From positions 496,001-560,000 of the forward strand of contig JAWKXU010000003.1 in NCBI GenBank assembly GCA_041396845.1: a DNA stretch of 64,000 bases. The letters run 5' to 3'. Shown here one piece after another: positions 44,817-54,101 of the stretch. Source of the DNA: JAWKXU01 sp020446465 (GTDB lineage: Bacteria; Pseudomonadota; Alphaproteobacteria; Sphingomonadales; Sphingomonadaceae). A program made the translations under genes and the position numbers. The notes under the pieces were generated by a model. That model was not told the DNA's origin. It saw only the letters and a list, made by a program, of their open reading frames with translations, and did not search any database. The first letter of the stretch is position 1. Every line of letters starts with the position of its first letter.

Positions 44817-45641
44817 TTAACGCAGCAGCGACAAGACGTTCTGCTGGCTCTGGTTGGCCTGCGCGATCATCGCCGTCGATGCCTGACCAAGGATCTGCGC
44901 CTTGGCGAGAGCAGTCGTTTCCTGGCTGTAGTCTGTATCTTCAATGCGGCTGCGCGCATCTGACAGGTTGGTTGCGTTGGTGGTCAGGTTGTTGACCGCG
45001 CTTTCCAGACGGTTCTGGCCCGCACCCAGCGTAGCGCGCGCGGCGTTCACATCGTCAATCGCATTGTCGACATTGGTGATTGTCGTGGCGGCAAGAACGT
45101 CTGTCGTCACATCAAGCGCGGTGGTGGAAAGGTTCGTCCCGTCGATTGCAGTGCTGGTAAGCGTGACAACGTCGGTTGCTGCCGCGCCGGTTGCAATATC
45201 GACGGTAACGTCCGTGCCAGCCGTGGTGCTGAACAGCGTGACACCATTGAACTGGGTGTTTGTGAGAATATCGTCGATCTGCGCCTGCAGTTCGTCAACT
45301 TCCGCATCCATGAAAGTGCGATCTTCAGCCGCATAAGTGCCGCTCTTCGACTGAACGGCCAGTTCACGCACACGCTGCAGCATATTGCTGACTTCGTTAA
45401 GCGCCCCTTCTGCCGTCTGGGCAAGTGCGATGCCGTCATTGGCATTGCGCACACCCTGGTTCATGGCGCGCACATCGGCGGTCATCTTGGTGGCGATGGC
45501 AAGGCCCGCGGCATCGTCTTTCGCGCCATTGATGCGCTTGCCGGTGGACAGACGCTCCATCGAAGTGCCCAGCATCTTGTTGGCCGAAATAGAGGCATTG
45601 GATGCCTTCATGGCCGAGATATTCGTATTGATAACAGACAT
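44817..45641 (-). CDS. fliC: Flagellin
   Basis: 274-aa filament protein. The D0/D1 ends are strongly conserved: MSVINTNISAMKASNASI and GKRINGAKDDAAGLAIA at the start, and RSRIEDTDYSQETTALAKAQIL with NQSQQNVLSLLR at the end. The middle is only ~85 residues of Thr/Asp-rich sequence, so there is no large surface D2/D3 domain. AGGAG precedes the ATG. It has a sigma-28-type promoter and a strong terminator. This is the only flagellin in the window. Neither FlaF nor FlbT genes are present. Confidence 0.97.
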   Translation of the reverse strand: MSVINTNISAMKASNASISANKMLGTSMERLSTGKRINGAKDDAAGLAIATKMTADVRAMNQGVRNANDGIALAQTAEGALNEVSNMLQRVRELAVQSKSGTYAAEDRTFMDAEVDELQAQIDDILTNTQFNGVTLFSTTAGTDVTVDIATGAAATDVVTLTSTAIDGTNLSTTALDVTTDVLAATTITNVDNAIDDVNAARATLGAGQNRLESAVNNLTTNATNLSDARSRIEDTDYSQETTALAKAQILGQASTAMIAQANQSQQNVLSLLR

Positions 45642-45712
45642 TTGCTACTCCTGTATACTTCCCGAATGTCAAGCGAGCCTGACCGGCCATTCCGGCGCAG
45701 CTGCCACGCCAT

Positions 45713-45738
45713 AGACCGGCAGACGCGAACCGGATTTA
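45713..45738 (-). promoter_or_regulatory. Sigma-28-type promoter of flagellin
   Basis: Minus strand TAAA-N14-GCCGGTCT. The predicted transcript start is about 65 nt upstream of the ATG. The spacer matches those at flgM, fliD and the MotA-like gene. The bases after TAAA (xCCG) are shared with flgM. Confidence 0.78.
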
Positions 45739-45927
45739 AGCCCATCGCTGAAAAAGGGGTTCGGGATACAGACGAAACAGCCCGAAAACCGGCAGCGGAA
45801 CGCAACAACTGCCGATGTCCAAAAAAGCGCCCTACGCAATACTCCTACGCAGTTTCACGCAGGCTTAAATTTCACCTTCGTTTTCCATGTCGAGGCAAAA
45901 CGCTCCTTGCAAACAAGGTTAATTCTA

Positions 45928-47232
45928 ATGGGGGCACCAGTGTCAGGACCAGTATTCACCGAAACAGCGAAGATGGAGCACGCAGCACTGGTGCAGCGTG
46001 CCGTATCGATCGCTGGAACGATCCTTGGTCAGGCGAAAATACTGGTGCGCGATGCCAGCGAAACCAGTTCCCCTCCTCCCGGCTTCCGCGTGGTCTGCCT
46101 TGAACAGGGCAACAAGCCCGGCGTGTTTCGCGCGGGTCAAAACCAGACCAGAGTCACCATGCCTGACCCGTCGAGCGAAATCGCGCTGGCGCAATGCCTG
46201 GCCGCAATGGCAGGCCCGAAAGACCCGCTGGCCGCCGATGCAGAAAGCCTCGCCATTCTTGCTCTGGCCGAACGGCTGGCCGCCACCGACATTCCCGTGT
46301 TGATCAACGGTCCGACCGGCACCGGCAAGGAGGTGCTCAGCCGTTTCATACACGATCGCAGCGATCGCCAGGACGGTTCGTTTATCGCCGTAAACTGCGC
46401 GGCCATGCCCGAATCCATGCTGGAAGCCATGCTTTTCGGTCATCAGAAGGGCGCATTCACAGGCGCCACGCAAGCAAGCGAAGGGTTTATCCGGGCCGCC
46501 GACGGGGGCACGCTGCTGCTCGACGAGATTGCCGAAATGCCCTTGCAGCTTCAGGCCAAACTGTTGCGCGCCCTGCAGGAACAGGAAGTGGTGCCCATCG
46601 GTTCCACGCAGCCGATCAAGGTCAATACGCGGATCATTGCCTGCGCTAACCGCGATCTTCCGACAGAAGTTGCCGAAGGGCGTTTCCGTGCCGACCTTTA
46701 TTACCGGCTGAATGTCTTTCCGCTGGCGCTCAAGGCGCTCAGCGAAAGACCGGATGACATCGCCCCTCTCGCCTTTGCGCTCGCCATGCGCCATGCCGCC
46801 GACGAAAGCCAGGTTCCCTGCTTTACAGACGCCGCGCTTGCCTTGCTGAAGCTCCACACCTGGCCGGGAAATGTGCGTGAACTGGAAAATGTGATCCGCC
46901 GCGCGCTCGTTTTGGCCCAAGGGCGCACTATTATCGACACGACCGAAATCGTGTTCGATCCCACTGTCCGCCTCGCATCGGGGGGCACAGGAGCCGACAC
47001 GGTATCTGCCCCGGTTTCGCCAGCAGCGCCGACCGGCCAGAACAAGCTTTCCAACATCGTCAGGCACACAGAAGCCCAGGCCATTGTCGAGGCGCTTGGG
47101 TCAAGCAACGGCAATCGCGCACGCGCAGCCAAAGCACTGGGCATATCGGAGCGCACGCTGCGCTATCGGCTCGCCGCAATGCGTGAAGACGGCATAGAAC
47201 TTGGCCGGGTCGCAAGCGGAGGCGCACGATGA
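45928..47232 (+). CDS. Sigma-54-dependent flagellar activator (FlbD/FleQ-like)
   Basis: 434-aa enhancer-binding protein for middle flagellar genes. The AAA+ domain has Walker A GPTGTGKE (~128-135; the usual second residue is E), the sigma-54 contact loop GAFTGA (~175-180) and Walker B GGTLLLDEIAEM. A Fis-type helix-turn-helix with ARAAKALGISERTLRYRL closes the protein. The first ~100 residues show no receiver-domain aspartate pattern, so control is unlikely to be by classical phosphotransfer. Start at 45928; TTG at 45907 is also open. It overlaps fliE by 4 bp and leads the long fli operon. Its targets are probably the three sigma-54 sites at flgB, flgA and the transglycosylase. Confidence 0.92.
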   Translation: MGAPVSGPVFTETAKMEHAALVQRAVSIAGTILGQAKILVRDASETSSPPPGFRVVCLEQGNKPGVFRAGQNQTRVTMPDPSSEIALAQCLAAMAGPKDPLAADAESLAILALAERLAATDIPVLINGPTGTGKEVLSRFIHDRSDRQDGSFIAVNCAAMPESMLEAMLFGHQKGAFTGATQASEGFIRAADGGTLLLDEIAEMPLQLQAKLLRALQEQEVVPIGSTQPIKVNTRIIACANRDLPTEVAEGRFRADLYYRLNVFPLALKALSERPDDIAPLAFALAMRHAADESQVPCFTDAALALLKLHTWPGNVRELENVIRRALVLAQGRTIIDTTEIVFDPTVRLASGGTGADTVSAPVSPAAPTGQNKLSNIVRHTEAQAIVEALGSSNGNRARAAKALGISERTLRYRLAAMREDGIELGRVASGGAR

Positions 47233-47606
47233 GCAGCATCGGACCAATCGGCAGCGGCGCTGGCAGCGTTCAGCAGATTATCGCGCTGCGCCAGCAGATC
47301 ATCGAGCGTTCGCAAATCCTGCAGGAACTGCGCGCGCCGCAAAAGGCGCAAGAGACACAGCCCGCAAACAATGCAGCCAGCGCCGGCGCAGGGTTTGCAG
47401 ATACGCTCAAAGGTGCGCTGGATTCGGTCAACACGACCCAGACGCGGGCCGCAGAACTTGGCGAGGCCTATCAGCGCGGCGAGGTTACCGACGTCGCAAA
47501 GGTCATGCTCGCCCGGCAGGAAGCTGGCGTTGCGTTCGAGGCCACATTGCAAGTCCGCAACAAACTGCTGTCTGCCTATCAGGACATCATGCGGATGGGA
47601 GTGTGA
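47229..47606 (+). CDS. fliE: Flagellar hook-basal body protein FliE
   Basis: 125-aa MS-ring/rod adaptor. The C-terminal half holds the FliE signature: FADTLKGALDSVNTTQTRAAELGEAYQRGEVTDVAKVMLARQEAGVAFEATLQ in broken form, ending RNKLLSAYQDIMRMGV. Start overlaps the activator gene's stop. It is followed by fliF after 3 bp. Confidence 0.93.
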   Translation: MSSIGPIGSGAGSVQQIIALRQQIIERSQILQELRAPQKAQETQPANNAASAGAGFADTLKGALDSVNTTQTRAAELGEAYQRGEVTDVAKVMLARQEAGVAFEATLQVRNKLLSAYQDIMRMGV

Positions 47607-47609
47607 TAG

Positions 47610-49280
47610 ATGAACGCCCCCGTCCCCGCTCCGGCCGACATCGCGGTATCGCCGCCATCGCTGCTCGCCCCGCTGAACAACCCGGCAGGTGGTCCCATGC
47701 TCACCCGTCTTGGCCAGTTTATCACGCAGGAACCTGTTCGCCGCGCAGTGCCGCTGTTTCTGGGCGTTGCGGCATTGGGCGGCGCAGCGCTGGCGTGGTC
47801 GAGCATTGCCCCGTCATCGCAGCGCATTCTCTATTCGCAGATCAACGATGCCGACCGCGCCTCTGTAGTGGCGGCGCTGGATCAGTCCGGGATTGGTTAC
47901 AGGATCGACAACGCCACCGGCGCACTAACCGTGGACGAAGCAGACTATTACACCGCCCGGATGCTGGTGGCTGCCGATGGCGCTGTCGCCACGCCGGAAA
48001 GCGGCGCACAGATGCTCGACAATTTGCCAATGGGCGCCAGCCGGATGCTGGAAGGCGAACGTCTGCGCGCTGCGCGTGAGCGTGACCTGATGCTGACGAT
48101 CCGCGAAATCGACGGGGTGGAATCCGTTCGCGTGCACCTTGCCGAAGGGGAAAAGTCGGTCTTCGTGCGCGACAATGTCGCCCCCACGGCGTCCGTCATG
48201 CTGCGCCTCGCCCGCGGTCGGCAACTGTCCGACACGCAAGTCAGCGCCATCGTCAATCTTGTCGCAGCGTCAGTTCCTGGCCTTTCGGTCGATGCCGTGC
48301 GCGTGGTGGACCAGCATGGTCGATTGCTGTCGCAGCCTGACGAGACGAACAGTGACAGGCTGGAACTGCAGGCGCGGATGGAAGAAAAACTGCGCGCGCA
48401 AGTTACGCAACTGTTGACCCCGATATTGGGCGCCGGAAATTTTTCTACCGAGATTCAGGTCGAACTCGACATGGATGAAGTAACCTCGGCGCGCGAAACC
48501 TATGACAAGGACGGCGCTATCCGCAAGGAAAGCGCTGAATCCTCTACAATGCCCGGTAGTGAAACGGGAAGCGGCATCCCCGGGGCGCTGTCCAATACTC
48601 CGCCGCCCGCTGCCGAGGCCGAACAACGCCCGCCAGCAGGGACGGCGCCGCAGGACAATCAGGCCAGCGCACCCGGTCAGGAAAGTCGCTCTACCCGCAC
48701 TTATGAACTCGGCCGGGAAGTGTCCGTGGCAAACACCGCACCGGGCGGGCTGAAACGGTTGTCAGTCGCGGTCGCGCTCAGCAAGGATGCAATGAAGGGC
48801 ACCAAACCGGCCGACCTTGAACAGATAAAGCAGCTTGTCAGCGCTGCCGTTGGCGCCAACCCGGACAGGGGCGATCAGGTCGCCGTCATGGCGCGCAAGT
48901 TTGAACCGCTAACGGTTGAAGAAACGCCCTTTTATGAAGCCCCGTGGTTTGCAACGGTCGTTCGCTACGCGGCGGCAGTTCTGGCCCTGATCCTGGTTCT
49001 GCTGCTGGGGGTTCGTCCGATGATCAAGGCCCTGAAACGCAATAATCCGGAAAATGCAGGCGAACATAGCGAAGATGCCGGTCCTTACCTTGGTCAGGAA
49101 GCCATGGCAGGTGACGTGGCGGCCCGGAACGCGGCCGGCATGGTCGAGCGCGAACTGCTTGACGAAAAACTGACCCTCGCGCGCCGTCTTGTCGCCGAAA
49201 AGCCCGACAGCGCCATCACTGCGCTGCGACAAATGTTGAATGACGAGGGCAACAGGGAACCTGAAAGGGCAACGGCATGA
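47610..49280 (+). CDS. fliF: Flagellar MS-ring protein FliF
   Basis: 556-aa inner-membrane ring subunit with one helix near residues 40-62 (RAVPLFLGVAALGGAALAW) and one near 450-470 (VVRYAAAVLALILVLLLGVRP). The YscJ-like ring-building motifs lie between, including SQINDADRASVVAALDQSGIGY and EGERLRAARERDLMLTI. The short C-terminal tail binds FliG. Complete. It overlaps fliG by 4 bp. Confidence 0.96.
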   Translation: MNAPVPAPADIAVSPPSLLAPLNNPAGGPMLTRLGQFITQEPVRRAVPLFLGVAALGGAALAWSSIAPSSQRILYSQINDADRASVVAALDQSGIGYRIDNATGALTVDEADYYTARMLVAADGAVATPESGAQMLDNLPMGASRMLEGERLRAARERDLMLTIREIDGVESVRVHLAEGEKSVFVRDNVAPTASVMLRLARGRQLSDTQVSAIVNLVAASVPGLSVDAVRVVDQHGRLLSQPDETNSDRLELQARMEEKLRAQVTQLLTPILGAGNFSTEIQVELDMDEVTSARETYDKDGAIRKESAESSTMPGSETGSGIPGALSNTPPPAAEAEQRPPAGTAPQDNQASAPGQESRSTRTYELGREVSVANTAPGGLKRLSVAVALSKDAMKGTKPADLEQIKQLVSAAVGANPDRGDQVAVMARKFEPLTVEETPFYEAPWFATVVRYAAAVLALILVLLLGVRPMIKALKRNNPENAGEHSEDAGPYLGQEAMAGDVAARNAAGMVERELLDEKLTLARRLVAEKPDSAITALRQMLNDEGNREPERATA

Positions 49281-50284
49281 CCGGATCAGTCGCCGCAAGC
49301 CAGGCCGGCAATGCCGCAGTCATGCTGATGTTGCTGGAAGACGAACAGGCCGCCCGGATACTTTCCCAGCTTTCCCCCGATGAACTGCAGGTTCTGGGTG
49401 AAAAGATGTGCGCGCTTGGCGATATACAGCCCGACGCGATCAATACCGCCATCGCCGGGTTCGTGGAACGCACCAGTAACCTGGGCTTTGCGACACACGA
49501 CAGGGTCGGCCAGGTAGAAGCCTTGATGACGCGGGCTGTGGGCGACCTGAAAGCCAAACACGTCATGCGCAATATCGCGCCTGACCGGCAGCGCCCCTCT
49601 CCGCTGGAACTGGCGCGCTGGCTGGCGCCGCAAACCCTGCTCCCCCTGATAGAGGGCGAACACCCGCAGACCATCGCGTTGCTGCTGCTGCAACTCGATC
49701 CCGATACGGCAGCGCAAGTTCTCCATGCCTTGCCGAAAAAGGATCAACCGGAAATCGTACATCGCATTGCAACTGTCGGCCCGGTCCACCCGGATTCTAT
49801 CGCCCTGCTGGAAGAAATGTTGACTCGCCGCATTGATGAAAGCCGCGCAAGCACGCCGCTTGCCTTTGGCGGACCGCGTAACGCAGCCGACATCATGAAC
49901 GGCACTGACAAGACAACCCAGAAATGGGTGATGCCGCAGATCTCCAAGCGCAACAAACCACTGGCCAAGGCGATCGAAAACGAAATGTTCAAGTTCGAAC
50001 ACCTCTACGAACTCGACCAGCAAGGCATGGGTGCGCTGCTGCGCGAAGTGGAAAGCGAAACCCTGATCGATGCGCTCAAAGGCATTGCCGAGAATGAACG
50101 CGACGTATTCCTCAGCGCAATGTCCAGCCGTGCGGCCGATGGCGTGCGCGATGAAATTGCAGCGCGCGGCAGGCTCAAGCTGGAAGAAGTGCTGGCCGCC
50201 CAGCAGCGGATCGTTGCGGTTGCCCGCAGTCTTGCGGCTGACGGAACCATCGTCTTTGGCGCAGGTGACGACGAATATGTCTGA
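49277..50284 (+). CDS. fliG: Flagellar motor switch protein FliG
   Basis: 335-aa switch protein. Armadillo-like segments include ARILSQLSPDELQVLGEKM and EHPQTIALLLLQLDPDTAAQVL. The torque-generating C-terminal domain reads KALKGIAENERDVFLSAMSSRAAD-like, with the charged helix that meets MotA. It lies between fliF and fliH, overlapping both. Normal length for FliG. Confidence 0.96.
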   Translation: MTGSVAASQAGNAAVMLMLLEDEQAARILSQLSPDELQVLGEKMCALGDIQPDAINTAIAGFVERTSNLGFATHDRVGQVEALMTRAVGDLKAKHVMRNIAPDRQRPSPLELARWLAPQTLLPLIEGEHPQTIALLLLQLDPDTAAQVLHALPKKDQPEIVHRIATVGPVHPDSIALLEEMLTRRIDESRASTPLAFGGPRNAADIMNGTDKTTQKWVMPQISKRNKPLAKAIENEMFKFEHLYELDQQGMGALLREVESETLIDALKGIAENERDVFLSAMSSRAADGVRDEIAARGRLKLEEVLAAQQRIVAVARSLAADGTIVFGAGDDEYV

Positions 50285-50897
50285 TCGCCCTGCCGCCATG
50301 CGAACGGCTGCCTTTGACAGGCCTGCCGGATTTCGGCTGGACCCGCGCTTTACATGTCAAACTGCCGGATTTTCAGGCAGGGTTTCTGCCACCCCTGCGG
50401 CCTGCCCTGCACAAGAGGCAAACGCCCCTGACCCCATCGCCACCGCCCGCGCCGAGGGATACGCCGAAGGGCTGGCCCATGCCCGTGCCGAGGCGTTGGC
50501 CACAGCAGAACAGGCCGGGGCAGCTCACGAAAAACTGGCCCTGTCCTTCGCACGACTGGACCGGGAGCAAGAGGAAGACCTGCGCTTGCGGCTGCGCGAA
50601 ACCATCGCCGTGCTGTGCGAAACCGCTATCGCGCCCCTGGCGCTAGACACTGATGCGCTCGTCAGTCGCATCGACACGGCTGTATCAATGCTGGCGCGGG
50701 CGGATGATGCGCGCGTCATCCGGCTCAACCCGGACGATATCGCCTTGCTGTCCGACAGGATGCGAAGCGACTGGCAAGTCGAAGCTGACCCGGCGCTGGA
50801 ACGCGGCGCGCTCCGTGTCGAATGCGCCACCGGCGGAGTTGAGGACGGGCCAGCCATCTGGCGCCGGACGATCGCAGAAGCACTGAAGCAATGTTGA
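50277..50897 (+). CDS. fliH: Flagellar export ATPase regulator FliH
   Basis: 206-aa negative regulator and linker of the FliI ATPase. The centre contains ARAEGYAEGLAHARAEALA, the A/G-xxx-G type repeat of FliH. The C-terminal FliH domain has a conserved fold but low identity. ATG at 50277 overlaps the fliG stop by 8 bp and has AGGTGA upstream. The product is short, and identity rests mainly on context and the Glu/Ala-rich helix. Confidence 0.85.
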   Translation: MSDRPAAMRTAAFDRPAGFRLDPRFTCQTAGFSGRVSATPAACPAQEANAPDPIATARAEGYAEGLAHARAEALATAEQAGAAHEKLALSFARLDREQEEDLRLRLRETIAVLCETAIAPLALDTDALVSRIDTAVSMLARADDARVIRLNPDDIALLSDRMRSDWQVEADPALERGALRVECATGGVEDGPAIWRRTIAEALKQC

Positions 50898-52228
50898 ACC
50901 TTTTCAACACGATCCTTGAAGGTGTTGCCGCAGAACCGCTGCATCTGGAGCCTCAGCGGTTTGGCCTTGTCACAGCCTGCGACGGTGGCTTGCTGGAAGC
51001 ATGCGGCTTGTCGGTTCCGGTGGGAGCCATGTGCCGGGTTTCACATGGTCGCAATGTGACCTTGCAGGCCGAAGTCATCGGCTTTCGCAATGGCCGCACG
51101 ATGATGATGCTTCTGGGGGATTCAGTCATGCTACGCCCCGGCGCGCGTGTCTGGCCAGAAGGTCACCCCGGCCTGCTCCCGGTGGGGGAAGCCTATCTAG
51201 GCCGCGCGGTGGACGGCGAAGGCCTGCCGATCGACAATGGCGGGCCGATCCATGCGCGCAGCGAATGGCCGGCAGGGGGCGTCCGCACTGGCGCTCTGGA
51301 CCGTGCGCCTGTGCGCCATGCTTTCGATACAGGGGTGCGTGCGCTCAACGCTCTTACCACATTTGGCACGGGGCAGCGTATCGGCGTCATGGCCGGATCG
51401 GGCGTTGGCAAATCCGTGCTGATCGACATGATCGCGCGCGGGGCCGATGCAGATATCATCATTTTCGGCCTGATCGGGGAGCGCGCCCGCGAAGTCTCCG
51501 ACTTTGTCGAACGCCATATGACGGGTGAAAGGCGCGCCCGCTCCGTCGTTGTTGCCGTGCCAGCCGACCATGCGCCCAACTTGCGCCTGCGCGGGGCGAT
51601 GCTGGCAACAGCAATGGCGGAGTATTTCCGCGCCAGTGGGAAACGGGTTCTTCTGGTCATGGACAGCCTGACACGGGTGGCCCACGCCGCGCGCGAAATC
51701 GGTCTGCTGTTAGGGGAGCCGGGCGCAGCTCGCGGCTATCCGCCATCGGCACTGGCGACAATTACCAAGCTGGTGGAACGCGCGGGCAACTCGGCCGCCA
51801 GTGGCGGTTCGATCACCGGGCTTTATACGGTTCTGGCAGATGGCGACAATCAGGACGACCCGGTCGTTGATACGGCGCGTTCCATTCTGGACGGGCATAT
51901 CGTGCTTTCGCGCGAACTGGCACAGCGCGGGCAATATCCCGCAGTGGATATCGCTGCATCGCTCAGCCGGGTGATGGCCGATATCGTCGCCCCCGACCAT
52001 CAGGCGAATGCCCGTGCATTCCGCGCACTGGTCGCCAGTTATGAGGAAAACCGCGACCTCGTGCTGATGGGGGCCTATCGCGCCGGAGCCGATCCGCAAC
52101 TCGACCGCGCGATTGCCATGCATGATCATCTAAGCGCCTTCTTGTGCCAGCAGACGGGTGAACTGGTCGATCTCGATCATTCCGTGGCGCAGCTTGGTGC
52201 CCTGCTGGCCGGGCAGGATGCCGCATAG
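50891..52228 (+). CDS. fliI: Flagellum-specific export ATPase FliI
   Basis: 445-aa F1-beta-like ATPase. Walker A is MAGSGVGKSVLIDM (about residues 168-181), Walker B is VLLVMDSLTR, and FGLIGERAREVSDFVE and GSITGLYTVLADGDNQDDPV are typical. It energises export with FliH and FliJ. It overlaps fliH by 7 bp, and its stop overlaps the GTG of fliJ. Confidence 0.96.
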   Translation: MLNLFNTILEGVAAEPLHLEPQRFGLVTACDGGLLEACGLSVPVGAMCRVSHGRNVTLQAEVIGFRNGRTMMMLLGDSVMLRPGARVWPEGHPGLLPVGEAYLGRAVDGEGLPIDNGGPIHARSEWPAGGVRTGALDRAPVRHAFDTGVRALNALTTFGTGQRIGVMAGSGVGKSVLIDMIARGADADIIIFGLIGERAREVSDFVERHMTGERRARSVVVAVPADHAPNLRLRGAMLATAMAEYFRASGKRVLLVMDSLTRVAHAAREIGLLLGEPGAARGYPPSALATITKLVERAGNSAASGGSITGLYTVLADGDNQDDPVVDTARSILDGHIVLSRELAQRGQYPAVDIAASLSRVMADIVAPDHQANARAFRALVASYEENRDLVLMGAYRAGADPQLDRAIAMHDHLSAFLCQQTGELVDLDHSVAQLGALLAGQDAA

Positions 52229-52653
52229 TGAAAGCTGCAAAGGCAAAGTTGCGCCGCTTGCAACGGCTGGAGCGGATCAGAGCGATTGCCAAACAATCGG
52301 CTGCTCTCGAAGCTGCGCAGGCTGAAGATACGCTTGCCCGGTTGCTGCACTTATCCGCCCATACCGACCGTCTGGCCACGGGCTATCGCATCAAGCCCGG
52401 ACCGATGGACGGTGCCAGTCTGCAACGTATCAGCACCTTTGCAAGCGCGCTTCTGGATATGAGCACCACAACGACCCGCGATGCAGATCACGCCAAGGTC
52501 CATGCCGATACAAAACAGGCCGATCTGGCGAGAGCAGAACGCCGCCGCGCTGCTGTGGATGATCGCGCCCGGCTGGCAGAACAGGCACTGGAAAAGCGCG
52601 GACAAAGACACTTTTCCAGCGAACGGCGCAGAACTGGCACGGGTCTTGAATAA
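52228..52653 (+). CDS. fliJ: FliJ-like export coiled-coil protein
   Basis: 141-aa basic coiled-coil protein directly after fliI with overlapping TAG/GTG. The heptads include RLQRLERIRAIAKQSAALEAAQAEDTLA and ADLARAERRRAAVDDRARLAEQAL. FliJ acts in the export gate as a rotor-like stalk for FliI. Sequence identity to known FliJ is low, so the name rests on position, size and coiled-coil character. It ends just before a strong hairpin. Confidence 0.75.
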   Translation: MKAAKAKLRRLQRLERIRAIAKQSAALEAAQAEDTLARLLHLSAHTDRLATGYRIKPGPMDGASLQRISTFASALLDMSTTTTRDADHAKVHADTKQADLARAERRRAAVDDRARLAEQALEKRGQRHFSSERRRTGTGLE

Positions 52654-52698
52654 ATACGGATGAAGCCTGCTCGCAAGAGCCTTTCAGGATCCGTATTT
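52652..52698 (+). promoter_or_regulatory. Nested hairpin between fliJ and fliK
   Basis: AAATACGGAT and ATCCGTATTT form a perfect 10-bp outer stem; inside, GCTC-GCAA-GAGC forms a second stem with a tetraloop. The outer right arm is followed by T and then the fliK ATG at 52700. The AGGA that would serve as the fliK ribosome site lies at the base of the stem. It is either an attenuator/terminator or a translation switch. Confidence 0.6.
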
Positions 52699-52699
52699 T

Positions 52700-54067
52700 A
52701 TGTTTTCAGTTCCGCCTGCATCGTCTGCCCTATCGGCTGCATCTGCATCACCACCCAGTATTTTGTCGGCCAGAACATCGCAAAACAGCCGTTTTTCAGA
52801 AGTTATGGAACGCAGGCGCCATCAGGCGGATGATCGCCGTGCGAAAAATGCAGGTGCAGACCCGGCAAGTAATGTCCACATTGATGAGGCGGCAAAGCAT
52901 GGCCGGTCCGGCAAAAGCGGCAATACCTTGCCGGACGATTTGCAGGATGAAGAGCCGCAACAAACCGCAGATGCAACAACCGGCACAATTGCTCTAACCG
53001 ATAATCTTGCCAGCAGGCCCCTTCACACGTTGCCAAAGTCCGTCCGGAGCACTGGCGAGCCCCACCGGAGCAACAGTCAACAACACGAACACGGCATCGG
53101 AGTGGCAAGTGCAAATGGGCAGCCTGGTCGTGAACTTGTCGCAGCCATCGCATCCCTTCGCGTGAAACTTGTCGATACAGGCGATGCCCAGCCGCTGAAA
53201 GGCGCGCGCGCAGCGAACAACCCGCGTGGCGCGGAACCTGCAACGCCACGGATGCAGGCAGATACGAATGAAGCGATTGCTGCCAGAGCAATTCCCGCGA
53301 CGCCAAACCTCCCCGAACAGGCGCAAGGGGCAGCCTTGGTCGCCACGTCCCGCACACGTGCGAATAGCGCGGCGCGAGGGGACATCGAGCCTGAAGCCAA
53401 CTCCACTGACACACCAGAAACGCCAGCCAGCAAACCCAGCGCTTCAAAATCTGCGAGCGAGGGGCCAACACCCCTCCCCGCCGCTGCACTGCCAGCGGGG
53501 CCAATGGACTCCACCACCTCAGCCATCAGCAATCAATCACGCCCGCTGGTGACAGAGATTGGCATAACCAGCACCACCAGTCAGCCGCGCAGCGACATAG
53601 ATGGTCCGCAGGATTTTGAATCGCTCGTCGGAAAATTGGCCGAAGCCCGCGAAACGGCAATGCCGCATGTTGTTCGCACAGCCTTGCGCCATGATGATTT
53701 CGGGCTGGTCAATCTGCGGTTTCGTGCAGACGAGATGCGGCTTTCGGTCAGCATGAACAGCGCTGATCCCGGCTTTGCGCCAGCCGTACAGGCAGCCAGC
53801 GCGGCGGCACAGGCAGGTCTGGGCGATACGGCCCACCACCACAATGCGCGACAGGAACAACAGTCTTTCAACCAGTCGCACGGACAATCGCAATCATCAG
53901 GTTCTGCGGACCAGCGGCAATCGGATGACCACGCACAACCCCGGTCAACAGAGGCTGGCGGCAGTTCCCCACGCGGCCATGCAGATGACGCGCAAGCCGA
54001 AATCACAAGCGAAAACGCCAGGCAATCCAGCACCGGCCAGACCCGCGCAAACGGCATCTATGCCTGA
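52700..54067 (+). CDS. fliK: Hook-length control protein FliK
   Basis: 455-aa ruler protein. A long low-complexity, Ala/Ser/Pro/Gln-rich N-terminal region (~1-300) is followed by the Flg_hook domain, with TALRHDDFGLVNLRFRADEMRLSVSMNS-like sequence, the substrate-specificity switch. The tail is Gln/Ser-rich. It lies between fliJ and fliL, its usual position. The N-terminal part diverges fast in all species, so length is not informative. Its start codon is at the edge of a hairpin. Confidence 0.88.
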   Translation: MFSVPPASSALSAASASPPSILSARTSQNSRFSEVMERRRHQADDRRAKNAGADPASNVHIDEAAKHGRSGKSGNTLPDDLQDEEPQQTADATTGTIALTDNLASRPLHTLPKSVRSTGEPHRSNSQQHEHGIGVASANGQPGRELVAAIASLRVKLVDTGDAQPLKGARAANNPRGAEPATPRMQADTNEAIAARAIPATPNLPEQAQGAALVATSRTRANSAARGDIEPEANSTDTPETPASKPSASKSASEGPTPLPAAALPAGPMDSTTSAISNQSRPLVTEIGITSTTSQPRSDIDGPQDFESLVGKLAEARETAMPHVVRTALRHDDFGLVNLRFRADEMRLSVSMNSADPGFAPAVQAASAAAQAGLGDTAHHHNARQEQQSFNQSHGQSQSSGSADQRQSDDHAQPRSTEAGGSSPRGHADDAQAEITSENARQSSTGQTRANGIYA

Positions 54068-54101
54068 TCGGCGCGACCCTTTCTGAACAGGAAACCAGAC
54101 A

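Noticed and set aside
45697..45711. Sigma-54-like TGGCGTG-N4-CTGC upstream of flagellin
   Set aside because: Spacing is right, but three consensus bases differ and a better sigma-28-type site overlaps the region.
45943..47067. Long minus-strand open frame
   Set aside because: Antisense to the sigma-54 activator, which has intact Walker and GAFTGA motifs.
49286..50299. Minus-strand open frame of 337 codons
   Set aside because: Antisense to fliG; no ribosome site or recognisable domain.
53000..53560. Low-complexity stretch in fliK considered as a repeat array or CRISPR-like region
   Set aside because: No regular repeat unit; it is the fast-evolving Ala/Ser/Pro-rich part of FliK.
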